Source: Aquimarina sediminis (GTDB lineage Bacteria > Bacteroidota > Bacteroidia > Flavobacteriales > Flavobacteriaceae). Taken from it: a stretch of 64,000 nucleotides of DNA. The notes beneath the pieces are model-generated. The model did no database searches, was not told the origin of the DNA, and was given only the letters and a program-made list of their open reading frames with translations. The stretch covers positions 155,167 through 219,166 of the forward strand of contig NZ_POYJ01000010.1 in the NCBI RefSeq assembly GCF_002895435.1, written 5' to 3'. Below are positions 33,209 to 42,116 of the stretch, piece by piece; position 1 is the first letter of the stretch, and each line of letters opens with the position of its first letter. Both the position numbers and the translations under genes were made by a program.

Positions 33209-35605
33209 CTAGTTTCTATTGCTCCTTTGTACTCGTCTATTTTTATGAACTGATTTTCCATTGAATTTATAAACAAAGCTTAATGACCATCTTGCTGCAT
33301 TACGACTTCTTACCCCATTAACAAAAAAATCTGTTCCTCTTATCTCTTCTCGAGTTTTACGACTATCGAAAACATTGCTAACATTAAAAATCAAATCTCC
33401 TCGATTTTTAAACATTTTTTTACTTGCTCCTAGATTTAAATATGATATTGACTTTATCTTGGATTGGGCATTACCTCTCTTTGCACGATAATTAAATCTA
33501 CTCTGTAAAGAAATACCATGCTTTAGTTTTACTTTAGTATTTAACGAGGTGTACCACGTATCATCAGAAAAATCAAGTGTTTGAGTTCCTACTTTTCCTT
33601 CCTGACTAAAATGATATGCATTAAAATCACCATTAATACTAAGCCATTTTATAGGTTTATACGAAGCAGAAAGCTCAAATCCGTATCTCTTTTCTATATC
33701 CAGATTGACAATGGTGCTAACAAATACACCTCTTTCATCCTGATTTGTATACCATTGCGTATCGTCGGTTGTGTAGGAATAGTATATACTTGGGGTTATT
33801 GTAAATTTTGCTTCTTTTTGCAATACTGACAATTCAACAATATCTGTAAATGCTGGTCTTAATTTTGGGTTTCCGAAAAACCGTACATTGAAATCTTCCA
33901 GTTCTGAGAATGGATTTAATTGCCATAACGATGGTCTGTTTATTCTTTTGCTATAACTAATCTGTACATCTGTTTTCTCCCCAACTGCATACCCTAAACT
34001 GGCTGTGGGAAACACATTAGTGTATGAATTAGTGTCATTAAAACTTCCTTCTTTATCTTTAATCTTAATATTTGTATCCTCTATTCGCATTCCTAACAAG
34101 TAACTAAACTTATTAATTTTGTTTCCATACTGGATATACCCTCCTATAATCTGCTCATCATACTTTAATTCATTATCCAAATTATCTAACAACTGATACA
34201 TTCCATCTACAAGTTCATTAGCAATAAATCCATCTTTGACATGTCTATTTTCATATTTACCTCCTACCTCTAATTTTGAGTGTTTTGCAAAAGGTGTTAT
34301 GTAGTCTGATTGTAGAACGATATCATTATTTTTGTTTGTAGATCTTGTTTGCAAGGTAGAAATTGGCGCTACAACAGGAGCCTCCTTTTTCGTTTGTATC
34401 TCCCATTTTTTCGTACTGTCCCAAAAATCATATTGCAAATCAAAGGTTAACTTTCTTCCTTCTTTGTCAAAAGTTTTAGTATAGTTCATCTCTAATTGGT
34501 TATAGGATCTATTTTCTTTTGAGCTAGCCTTAGTTACCAAAATACTATCCAAATCCATATTAGAAGAAGCATACTCATAGACAAGTCTCGTTTGGTCTGT
34601 ATCTTCTGTTTGATTCCTATAAAAAGCAGCAGTAACTGAATTGTTTTTGTTTAGGTAATAATCTGCACCTATGTAAAAAAGTTGCCCGTCGTCATGTCTA
34701 TCCTGATCTTCTCGTTGATTAAGGTGTACGTTTTCGTTATTTCTTGTTGATGTTTGCTCTTTTGTATATTCTCCTTCATAATCTGTATATCGTATTCCGG
34801 CATTGGCAAATAAGTTTAGTTTATCTGTCTTATAGCTAAAACTCCCGTATAATCTGTAATCATCAGGTATTCCCACAACGGTTCTTAATTGTCCCGTTAG
34901 CCCGCCTTTGGTATTTTTTTTCATAACAATATTAATGATTCCAGCCGCTCCAGAGGCATCATATCTTGCAGAAGGAGAAGTAATTACTTCTACCCGATCT
35001 ACCTGATCCGAAGGTATTTGTTCTAAGGCTTGAAAAGAAGTTAAACCAGAGCGTCTACCATTAATCAAAATCGTAACATTTGTATTGCCTCGTAGTTGTA
35101 CCGTACCTGAAGGATCGACTGATACAGAAGGCACATTACCTAATACATCTGTTACAGAGCCACTTTGCGACAATACATCTTTACCCACCTTGAATACCTT
35201 TTTATCCAATTTTAAAGATACCTGGGACACCTCACTAGTAATTTTCACCTCATCCAGAGAAACAGCTTTTTCTATTAAAGCAATAGGGCTTAATTTTAGT
35301 TTTTGTCTAATTTCTTTTATTTCTATAGCCTGAGAAAATGTTTCAAATCCATTGTACGTTATCTCTAATATATAGTTGCCAATAGGGATTTCCATCATAT
35401 TGTAACTTCCTTCGTCATCGGTTATTACCCCTTCGACCAATTTTTTCGATCTATCTTTTAAAATCACTGATGCAAAAGGCAATGCTTTATTTGTAGATTT
35501 TTCAATTACTATTCCTGAAATTTCTGCTTTCCCTATTTTTGATTCCTGAGCCATTGTAAAAACACTCATAAATGCTACTACAATAACTATTAAATTATGC
35601 TTCAT
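33209..35605 (-). CDS. outer-membrane beta-barrel (TonB receptor-like) protein
   Basis: 798 residues. Signal peptide (KHNLIVIVVAFMSVFTMAQ), a carboxypeptidase-regulatory-like domain (ISGIVIEKSTNKALPFASVILKD), a plug domain (VLGNVPSVSVDPSGTVQLRG and SARYDASGAAGIINIVMKK) and a long C-terminal barrel ending KSVHKNRRVQRSNRN. The final basic tail after the last strand is unusual for a barrel. This is the group of TonB-type receptors without a SusD partner common in Bacteroidota; substrate unknown. Divergent from a LytS/LytTR pair, which may control it. Confidence 0.85.
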   Translation of the reverse strand: MKHNLIVIVVAFMSVFTMAQESKIGKAEISGIVIEKSTNKALPFASVILKDRSKKLVEGVITDDEGSYNMMEIPIGNYILEITYNGFETFSQAIEIKEIRQKLKLSPIALIEKAVSLDEVKITSEVSQVSLKLDKKVFKVGKDVLSQSGSVTDVLGNVPSVSVDPSGTVQLRGNTNVTILINGRRSGLTSFQALEQIPSDQVDRVEVITSPSARYDASGAAGIINIVMKKNTKGGLTGQLRTVVGIPDDYRLYGSFSYKTDKLNLFANAGIRYTDYEGEYTKEQTSTRNNENVHLNQREDQDRHDDGQLFYIGADYYLNKNNSVTAAFYRNQTEDTDQTRLVYEYASSNMDLDSILVTKASSKENRSYNQLEMNYTKTFDKEGRKLTFDLQYDFWDSTKKWEIQTKKEAPVVAPISTLQTRSTNKNNDIVLQSDYITPFAKHSKLEVGGKYENRHVKDGFIANELVDGMYQLLDNLDNELKYDEQIIGGYIQYGNKINKFSYLLGMRIEDTNIKIKDKEGSFNDTNSYTNVFPTASLGYAVGEKTDVQISYSKRINRPSLWQLNPFSELEDFNVRFFGNPKLRPAFTDIVELSVLQKEAKFTITPSIYYSYTTDDTQWYTNQDERGVFVSTIVNLDIEKRYGFELSASYKPIKWLSINGDFNAYHFSQEGKVGTQTLDFSDDTWYTSLNTKVKLKHGISLQSRFNYRAKRGNAQSKIKSISYLNLGASKKMFKNRGDLIFNVSNVFDSRKTREEIRGTDFFVNGVRSRNAARWSLSFVYKFNGKSVHKNRRVQRSNRN

Positions 35606-35758
35606 ACTGTCGTTTTTTTTAATGATTAGGGTAAAACTCGGTTTCTATGATTATCTTTTCAAGGAATATTTTACCAACTGCTCTATATCCAGATGAACAA
35701 CTCTACGAAGCCATATTTTTAAACTAATTTTATACTATGTTTTATACCAACACAAAAG

Positions 35759-37438
35759 ATGGACTTTAAATCATTACATTTTTTCTTTGTAATAGTTACT
35801 GTTTTAATAACTACCTCTTGCGCTAAGAATACTAACTTTAGATCTTATAATCCCATCTATAAATTAGGAGATCACCCTGAATGGGCTGCCAAAGATTGGG
35901 ATGATCGAGATTGGAGCAATAAAGTTTTTGTAGATGGTGGTGAAATTTTCTGGTCGAGAACCAAAGTAAACATTACCGAAACCCCAAAGCCGTTTGAGCC
36001 CTATGGTGTCTTTATAAATACATTTGGCGAATATGAAGTTTTTTGGGATGGAGTCCTTATTGGTAAAAATGGAAACCCAGGACAGGAAGCCGATCACGAG
36101 CCTTCTGGTGAATTATGGGCTACTTATCATATTCCTGAAGAACTGGCTACCAAAGGAACACATGTATTAGCGTTAAGAACCAGTTTATACTATTATCCTG
36201 ACCATTCCCGAAAACTACGAATCATAGTAGATTACTATGATTATTTATTGAGAGATCCTCTTATTGACACTTCTTTTATGCATATGTTTGCGGGGGTCTT
36301 TTTAATAGCTTCTTTGTATTTCTTTTTTCTCTTCTTGAGTGATAAAAAAGAGTATCCAATTCTTATATTTAGCATTAGTTGCTTCCTCTTTTTTGCGCTT
36401 ATTGTTATAGAATACATTAATCATTATATCTCTATTCATTATAGTCAACATCACTTTAGATTAGAGATTATAGGTAGTCTAACATTTTGTATAGCTATTT
36501 TAGTTCCTTTATATTTTTCATTGCAGTTTCCTTTCCCTAAGAAAAGAAGCATTATGATTGGGTATATAGGGGTTTTATTATTTGTCTTTTTAATTGTGCA
36601 TGACAGGTATGATTTTACTGCATATAATATGGGAATGACTATGTGGTTTTTTTCGACTTCAATAGTCCTATATGGGGTTTATAAAAAAATAAAAGGAGCT
36701 ATTATTGTGTTATTAGCATTGCTTTTATGCGCACTCATTAACGCACTTACTTATTATGATATTAGTTTATTTGCAGGCTTCGGAGTTATTCTTCTAGGGA
36801 TGTTTTATATATTATCTGTAAGAACAAAAGAACAACGGATAGCTTATGAAAATTCTCTTGTTCAATCCACTCGCCTTCGATTAGAATTACTGAAAAAAAA
36901 CATTCAGCCTCATTTTTTGATGAACACCTTGACTTCTCTAATAGATTGGGTTGAAGAATCCCCTCAAAAAGGAGTTTCATTTATTGAAGCTCTAGCCAAA
37001 GAATTTGATCTTTTTAACAAAATTGAAGACCAAACTCTTATCCCTATTACTCAAGAAATAGAACTATGCCGTACTCATCTTGACATAATGAAATATAGAA
37101 AAGAAGTTGATTATCTATGGGAAGAAGAAGGAATAGATTATAATCAAAAAATACCTCCTGCTATACTGCATACCCTATTAGAAAACGGAATAACCCATAG
37201 TATGCCACTTGATAACAACAGTATTCTGTTTAGGTTAATTTATGAAACTGGAAACACCTATAAGTGCTATACATTCTTAACAATTGCCAATGCGCGAAAC
37301 AATACAACGAGGACAAAAGAAGGAACCGGAACCAAATACATAAAAGCGAGATTATCTGAAAGTTATGGATCTAAATGGGATTTTTCTTCTGAGACCACTT
37401 CTCTAGGTTGGAAAAATACAATAAAAATATACCTATAA
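35759..37438 (+). CDS. LytS-type sensor histidine kinase with sugar-binding-like N-terminus
   Basis: 559 residues. Signal/lipobox-like start (VLITTSCAK), then a beta-rich extracytoplasmic part with HPEWAAKDWDDRDWSNK and GEYEVFWDGVLIGKNG, resembling galactose-binding-like (jelly-roll) domains. Seven membrane helices follow (about 180-365), then a His_kinase domain with NIQPHFLMNTLTSLID (phospho-His near residue 383) and an ATPase N-box in LHTLLENGITHS. The response regulator follows 5 bp later. A TATGTTTT sequence at 35736 could be its -7 box. Confidence 0.88.
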   Translation: MDFKSLHFFFVIVTVLITTSCAKNTNFRSYNPIYKLGDHPEWAAKDWDDRDWSNKVFVDGGEIFWSRTKVNITETPKPFEPYGVFINTFGEYEVFWDGVLIGKNGNPGQEADHEPSGELWATYHIPEELATKGTHVLALRTSLYYYPDHSRKLRIIVDYYDYLLRDPLIDTSFMHMFAGVFLIASLYFFFLFLSDKKEYPILIFSISCFLFFALIVIEYINHYISIHYSQHHFRLEIIGSLTFCIAILVPLYFSLQFPFPKKRSIMIGYIGVLLFVFLIVHDRYDFTAYNMGMTMWFFSTSIVLYGVYKKIKGAIIVLLALLLCALINALTYYDISLFAGFGVILLGMFYILSVRTKEQRIAYENSLVQSTRLRLELLKKNIQPHFLMNTLTSLIDWVEESPQKGVSFIEALAKEFDLFNKIEDQTLIPITQEIELCRTHLDIMKYRKEVDYLWEEEGIDYNQKIPPAILHTLLENGITHSMPLDNNSILFRLIYETGNTYKCYTFLTIANARNNTTRTKEGTGTKYIKARLSESYGSKWDFSSETTSLGWKNTIKIYL

Positions 37439-37443
37439 GCATT

Positions 37444-38142
37444 ATGAATATTTTAATTATTGAAGATGAATCTCGAATTGCCAAAAGAATAGAGAGAATG
37501 ACCAGAGATTTTTTTGCGAATACTCTACTCTCTTTGCATCATGTAGAAGCATTATCTGATGCTTTAGAGTTTATTAAAAATAATTCTTTAGATATCGTAC
37601 TACTTGATTTAAACCTAAATGGTGAAAATGGTTTTGATATTTTGAGTTCTGCTGTTTCAGAGTCGTTTCATACTATAATTATCTCGGCAAACAGTGATCA
37701 GGCAATCTCAGCTTTTGAATATGGAGTTATAGATTTTGTTCCTAAACCATTTAATAGAGAAAGAATAGAGCAAGCTTTTAACAGAGTATTATTAAAAGAA
37801 AAAACAGAAAGTCATAAAGTCAAACTTTTGGCTATAAAAAAAAGAAGCAGAATACAATTGATTCCTATAGAAGATGTTCTTTTTATTAAGGGAGCAGGGA
37901 TGTATACCGAACTTTTTCTTACCAACGGAAAAAAAGAACTACACGATAAATCTCTTGAAAAATTAGAGCAACTACTGCCTCATACTTTTGAACGTATTCA
38001 TAAATCATACATAGTAAAAATGTCTGAAGTAAAAGAGGTTATTGTAAAACCAGGAAGCAAGTATATTGCTGAACTAAAAAATGGAGAGTTTCTTCCGATT
38101 GGCAGAACTAAGTACAAAAACCTAAAAGCCAGATGGCTCTAG
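37444..38142 (+). CDS. LytTR-family response regulator
   Basis: 232 residues from the ATG at 37444; an upstream TTG at 37408 falls inside the kinase gene. Receiver domain MNILIIEDESRIAKRIE with the phospho-acceptor Asp55 in LLDLNLNGENG and the conserved Lys in VPKPFN. C-terminal LytTR DNA-binding domain (IEDVLFIKGAGMYTELFLTNGKKELHDKSLEKLEQLL, then FERIHKSYIVKMSEVKEV). Works with the preceding kinase. Confidence 0.92.
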   Translation: MNILIIEDESRIAKRIERMTRDFFANTLLSLHHVEALSDALEFIKNNSLDIVLLDLNLNGENGFDILSSAVSESFHTIIISANSDQAISAFEYGVIDFVPKPFNRERIEQAFNRVLLKEKTESHKVKLLAIKKRSRIQLIPIEDVLFIKGAGMYTELFLTNGKKELHDKSLEKLEQLLPHTFERIHKSYIVKMSEVKEVIVKPGSKYIAELKNGEFLPIGRTKYKNLKARWL

Positions 38143-38182
38143 GAATCTACGTAGGGCTTCTTCCGTTAAAACAAAAGAGTTA

Positions 38183-38911
38183 TTATCTTCTGTTTCTATG
38201 TCTTCTAACATCTACTACATTAAAAATTTTGGCTACATCTTTTAGATGTACTTCTGTATCTTCATAATACTCATTTAATGAATGTAGTGTTAGTATTCCT
38301 TTTTCTACATCATGTTTTACAATTCTTTTTAAAAGAATACCTTCTTCTTTATGAACTACTACAAAATCCCACTTATTGATATGCAGTTTACTACTCCAAA
38401 AATCTTGTCTTACCTCTCTGCAAAGGATAAGATCTCTTTCTAAGTAGCTCTCATAGCTACCATTATCCATTGAGTCTCCTTTAACTTCAAAAAACAGGTA
38501 GTTCCCTTTATATTGCCGATCTGCCAAATAAGGCATTTTAGGTAGTTCTCCTACATATCCATCGTTTTCAAACCCACTTAAATATCCTGCATATGCATAT
38601 TGGTTAACTAAAGGAATCATCATCACATTAACCTTATCTGGATTGCTCTTCTCAATGTTACTATTTGGTTTAATATCCTGAATCATTTGAGTGGTTGCTC
38701 TATCTAGTTTAATATTTTGAACCAATGCTAATAATTCCAGAGGGGGTACTTTCAAAACATCCGATATTTTAAGAAAAGCTTCTAAGGTAATAGCCGTCTT
38801 CCCTTTCATGTAATTAAACAAGGTTCCTTTCTTAATACCTGTCTCTTCTATCAAGTCTTTAATCAGCTTGCCTTTTTCCTCTGCGATCTCTTTAATTTTT
38901 TGTAAATCCAT
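38183..38911 (-). CDS. XRE-type repressor with S24 (LexA/CI-like) C-terminus
   Basis: 242 residues. N-terminal helix-turn-helix (IKDLIEETGIKKGTLFNYMKGK) and a C-terminal S24 domain with the serine in EVKGDSMDNGS (Ser147) and the lysine in ILLKRIVKH (Lys195), the catalytic pair of LexA/CI self-cleavage. An Ala-Gly cleavage-type site may be AYAGYLSG (around 106-113). Such proteins respond to DNA damage or act as phage-type repressors; no prophage genes are visible. Its start faces the 90-residue HTH gene across a 325-bp region with operator-like repeats. Confidence 0.85.
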   Translation of the reverse strand: MDLQKIKEIAEEKGKLIKDLIEETGIKKGTLFNYMKGKTAITLEAFLKISDVLKVPPLELLALVQNIKLDRATTQMIQDIKPNSNIEKSNPDKVNVMMIPLVNQYAYAGYLSGFENDGYVGELPKMPYLADRQYKGNYLFFEVKGDSMDNGSYESYLERDLILCREVRQDFWSSKLHINKWDFVVVHKEEGILLKRIVKHDVEKGILTLHSLNEYYEDTEVHLKDVAKIFNVVDVRRHRNRR

Positions 38912-39236
38912 ACTAAAAGTTAAAATCTTAAACCCAATAATGTTAAGTTCTACAAATTATACTAAAGTTTAATATATTGACTCAATATTTTTGTTTTGTT
39001 CAATATTTTAAACTATATTTGTATTTATATATGCGAATATACAAAAAAATGAATTAAAATCTGATTTTCAGATAGAATACGATTAAAAACTTATAATATG
39101 GTAGTAAAAAACAACACAAAGGCGAGTTAAAGAGTTCAAAATTTTAAACTCAAAAATTAATTAATTCAAAAAAAGAGCACGTAAACATTCTATTCCCCGT
39201 ATTTACCAACAATAATCATCAAAAGGAAAACAACTT
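38912..39236. promoter_or_regulatory. divergent regulatory region: promoter, operator-like repeats, long leader
   Basis: Plus-strand promoter with TTTG at 38990-38993 (-33), 20-bp spacer and TATATTTG at 39014-39021 (-7). Overlapping it is an imperfect inverted repeat, GTTTAATATATTGA (38967-38980) and TTCAATATTTTAAAC (38999-39013), a candidate operator for the adjacent S24-type repressor. Transcription would leave a leader of about 210 nt before the ATG at 39237, containing a possible 10-codon frame (39098-39130, MVVKNNTKAS). Confidence 0.55.
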
Positions 39237-39509
39237 ATGGGTATTATTATCAGACAGATCGAAATCATAGAACGCATGGATCAACTCATTCGTTTACAAG
39301 CTACCGGATCTCCGGCAAAATTTGCATCTCGTTTAGGAATTTCAAAAACTAAATTATATCGTATTATAGATACAATGAAAAAACTAAATGCTCCAATAAA
39401 ATATGATATTGCCATACAAAGTTTTGTCTATGCAGAAGATGTAGGTTTTAAATTTGGATTTTATACAATAGAGCAGAACACTAATACAATAAGCCCTATT
39501 GTAGGTTAA
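39237..39509 (+). CDS. small HTH DNA-binding protein
   Basis: 90 residues. Contains one helix-turn-helix of the HTH_11/DeoR-like kind (GSPAKFASRLGISKTKLYRIIDTMKKLNAPIKYD), then a short beta-type tail. It is the kind of small regulator found singly in Flavobacteriia. Reads towards the symporter gene and away from the S24 repressor, which might repress it through the repeats around 38967-39013. No target is evident. Confidence 0.75.
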   Translation: MGIIIRQIEIIERMDQLIRLQATGSPAKFASRLGISKTKLYRIIDTMKKLNAPIKYDIAIQSFVYAEDVGFKFGFYTIEQNTNTISPIVG

Positions 39510-39603
39510 AGCAAGTACCATAAAAAACCATTATAAACTAACCTTTAACGTATTCTATTTTTCTAAATCCTTTATATCGAATTTGGGTTTTTATGACATT
39601 TAC

Positions 39604-41190
39604 TTAGGAAAAGTAGAGGTAAACTCCTATTACAATACAACAAATTAAACCTCCACATAGGTTTACATATTTCCATGGAGCTATATCAACTTGTTCTGTA
39701 TATTTTTGTTTATATTCTTTGGTTTTAGGGTAAAACTTCCCAATCCCAAGCATAATCATTATATTCAAAACAAAAAGTACTGCCATAACATGTAAAAAAT
39801 GTGGGTAATCTTCAGTTCCTACAACAAATGGTTTAAGAATAAACTGACTGATTACATATAGTAGAGAGCCAGAAATAATCCCTATTTTTGCAGCAATGGC
39901 AGGTACTCGTTTTGTTAAATACCCTACTACAATTATCGTTAAAATTGGTATACTATAAATACCATTTGCTTCCTGTAAATATCCGAACAATCCATCTGTG
40001 GCATATACTAATAGTGGAGCAATGCACATCGATATTAACGCTAAAAATATTCCGAAGGTTTTTCCTGCTTTAACAATTCCTTTTTCATTTGCTTCTTTAT
40101 CTATATACTCTTTATATATATCTATTCCGAATAAGGTAACCGAGCTATTTAATGCACTATTAAATGAACTTAAAATAGCACCAAACAATACTGCTGCAAA
40201 AAAGCCTACTAATGAAACTGGTAGTACTTTACTTACTAACATAGGATAAGCTTCGTCCGGGTTAGCTAACTCCCCCTTAAACATATGGAATGCAATGATT
40301 CCTGGTAATACTACAATAATTGGTCCCAATATTTTGATAAAAGACCCTAATAAAAGTCCTTTTTGACCTTCTTTTAGATTTTTTGCCCCTAATGCTCTTT
40401 GAATAATTGCTTGATTGGTTCCCCAATAAAACAATTGCACTAACATCATTCCTGTAAAAATAGTAGAAAATGGCACCGAAGCTTCTTTAGAACCAATGGC
40501 ATTAAATTTATCTGGATGAGATTCAAATAATGTGTCAATTCCTGCTACCAAACTTCCATCTCCAATAGCGTACAATCCAAATACAGGAATCAATATTCCA
40601 CCAATAAGTAATCCTACTGCATTTATGGTATCTGAAACAGCTACTGCCTTTAATCCTCCAAAAATAGCATAAATAGAGCCTATCCCTCCAATACCCCAAA
40701 TGGTAATCCACAATGCTGTATTATCAGACACTCCTAAAAGTTCAGGGACTTCAAACATTGTATTTATAGCCAGTGCTCCAGAATATAAAACTGTTGGTAA
40801 CAAAATGACTGCATACCCCGTTAAAAACAACCCCGAAGCAATTGCTTTGGTAGTAGTATCATATCTTCGTTGTAAAAATTGAGGGATGGTAGTTATTCCT
40901 CCTTTGAGATATCTTGGCAGTAAAAATATCGCTGTAATTACCATTGCAATTGCGGCCAATGTTTCCCAGACCATAACAAGAACTCCTTCTTTATATGCTG
41001 CTCCATTAAGTCCAACAATTTGCTCTGTTGATAGATTGGTTAATAATAGTGATCCTGCAATTACAGATGCCGTAAGACTACGTCCTCCTAAAAAGTACCC
41101 ATCTGATGATTTTTCATTTACTTTTCTTGTAGATAAATATGATATTACACCAACCAATAGTGTAAAACCAATAAAAGATATCAAGCTCAT
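39604..41190 (-). CDS. sodium:solute symporter (SSS/SLC5 family)
   Basis: 528 residues, about 14 membrane helices. Signature features: DGYFLGGRSLTASVIAGSLLLTNLS at the start, GGLKAVAVSDTINAVGLL, WGTNQAIIQRALGAKN. The SSS family includes sugar, sialate, amino-acid and, in animals, iodide carriers; the closest pattern is the glucose/galactose-like branch. It is the last gene of the SusCD/haloperoxidase block, 14 bp after the SRPBCC/GyrI-like gene, so it probably imports the product released by the block. Confidence 0.9.
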   Translation of the reverse strand: MSLISFIGFTLLVGVISYLSTRKVNEKSSDGYFLGGRSLTASVIAGSLLLTNLSTEQIVGLNGAAYKEGVLVMVWETLAAIAMVITAIFLLPRYLKGGITTIPQFLQRRYDTTTKAIASGLFLTGYAVILLPTVLYSGALAINTMFEVPELLGVSDNTALWITIWGIGGIGSIYAIFGGLKAVAVSDTINAVGLLIGGILIPVFGLYAIGDGSLVAGIDTLFESHPDKFNAIGSKEASVPFSTIFTGMMLVQLFYWGTNQAIIQRALGAKNLKEGQKGLLLGSFIKILGPIIVVLPGIIAFHMFKGELANPDEAYPMLVSKVLPVSLVGFFAAVLFGAILSSFNSALNSSVTLFGIDIYKEYIDKEANEKGIVKAGKTFGIFLALISMCIAPLLVYATDGLFGYLQEANGIYSIPILTIIVVGYLTKRVPAIAAKIGIISGSLLYVISQFILKPFVVGTEDYPHFLHVMAVLFVLNIMIMLGIGKFYPKTKEYKQKYTEQVDIAPWKYVNLCGGLICCIVIGVYLYFS

Positions 41191-41204
41191 TTTTACTGTT
41201 TATT

Positions 41205-42116
41205 TTAATTAATTTTCATAAATATTTCTGCTTTCCATTCTAAATCATTTCCTCCAACATGAGGGTTGTTATAAAACACCTCAACCAATGATGGTTTGAT
41301 TTCTATGTTATTATTAATAGCATATTGATGCAAAGCATACCAAGAACGATCTGAAAAACTATAATTACCATAAAACACAGCTTTAATAGAAGGCTCCGAC
41401 ACTACTTTTTTGTATTTAATATCACTATATAAGGGAAAGTGATCCATTTTTGAGATAGGGAAACAAAAGCTAAATTGTAGTTTTTCATTTTCTATATCCC
41501 AATTTGATATTTCTATAAATGGATTAGCAACGAGCTTTATATTATGTTCTTTTAAAAAAGAGTTTATATATCCACTATTCCTTAACATATATGTTGCTTT
41601 TTCTTTTTGATCGCAAGCGATATTTACATAAGCAACATATGCTTCTGGACTGGCACTCTTTCCTTTGATTTTAACCTTAAACTCTTCTACATGTTTTATT
41701 AGACCATTATTAAAACTTATAAATTCTTTATGAATACGCTTTTCTAGCGGTGTACTAATTACTAATTTCTGTAATCGATTTCTTATGGCATTATTTGGAT
41801 TCTTAACTCCTATTTTCACCTCAGTAAGAGAATCAGTGAGTGGTCTAATTTTCCATTCAAAAAACAGGGGTAATGAATCTAAGAAGGAAGTATGATGAAT
41901 ACTTGAGAATTTTTTATCACTAAGATGAATAGTTTTAACACCTTGTGTTGACTCTAAATCATTAGCCCACTTCATCACACTTGTATATACAACTCCTGGT
42001 GATGTATTTGCCTTGATCGTAATGGTGTAATCATACTCTTTAATATATAGAAACCATAAAAAATATACGCAGGCAGAAACTAGAAGAGTGGTTATTATTT
42101 TTCTTTTATTCTTCAT
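41205..42116 (-). CDS. SRPBCC plus GyrI-like small-molecule-binding protein
   Basis: 303 residues. N-terminal membrane helix (IITTLLVSACVYFLWFLYI), an SRPBCC-like segment (NTSPGVVYTSVMKWANDLES ... FFEWKIRPLTDSLTEVKIGV) and a C-terminal GyrI/effector-binding-like domain (YVNIACDQKEKATYMLRN ... SLVEVFYNNPHVGGNDLEWKAEIFMKI). No DNA-binding domain. Start overlaps the haloperoxidase stop by 4 bp (ATGA). Likely binds a small ligand at the membrane; the ligand is unknown. Confidence 0.7.
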   Translation of the reverse strand: MKNKRKIITTLLVSACVYFLWFLYIKEYDYTITIKANTSPGVVYTSVMKWANDLESTQGVKTIHLSDKKFSSIHHTSFLDSLPLFFEWKIRPLTDSLTEVKIGVKNPNNAIRNRLQKLVISTPLEKRIHKEFISFNNGLIKHVEEFKVKIKGKSASPEAYVAYVNIACDQKEKATYMLRNSGYINSFLKEHNIKLVANPFIEISNWDIENEKLQFSFCFPISKMDHFPLYSDIKYKKVVSEPSIKAVFYGNYSFSDRSWYALHQYAINNNIEIKPSLVEVFYNNPHVGGNDLEWKAEIFMKIN

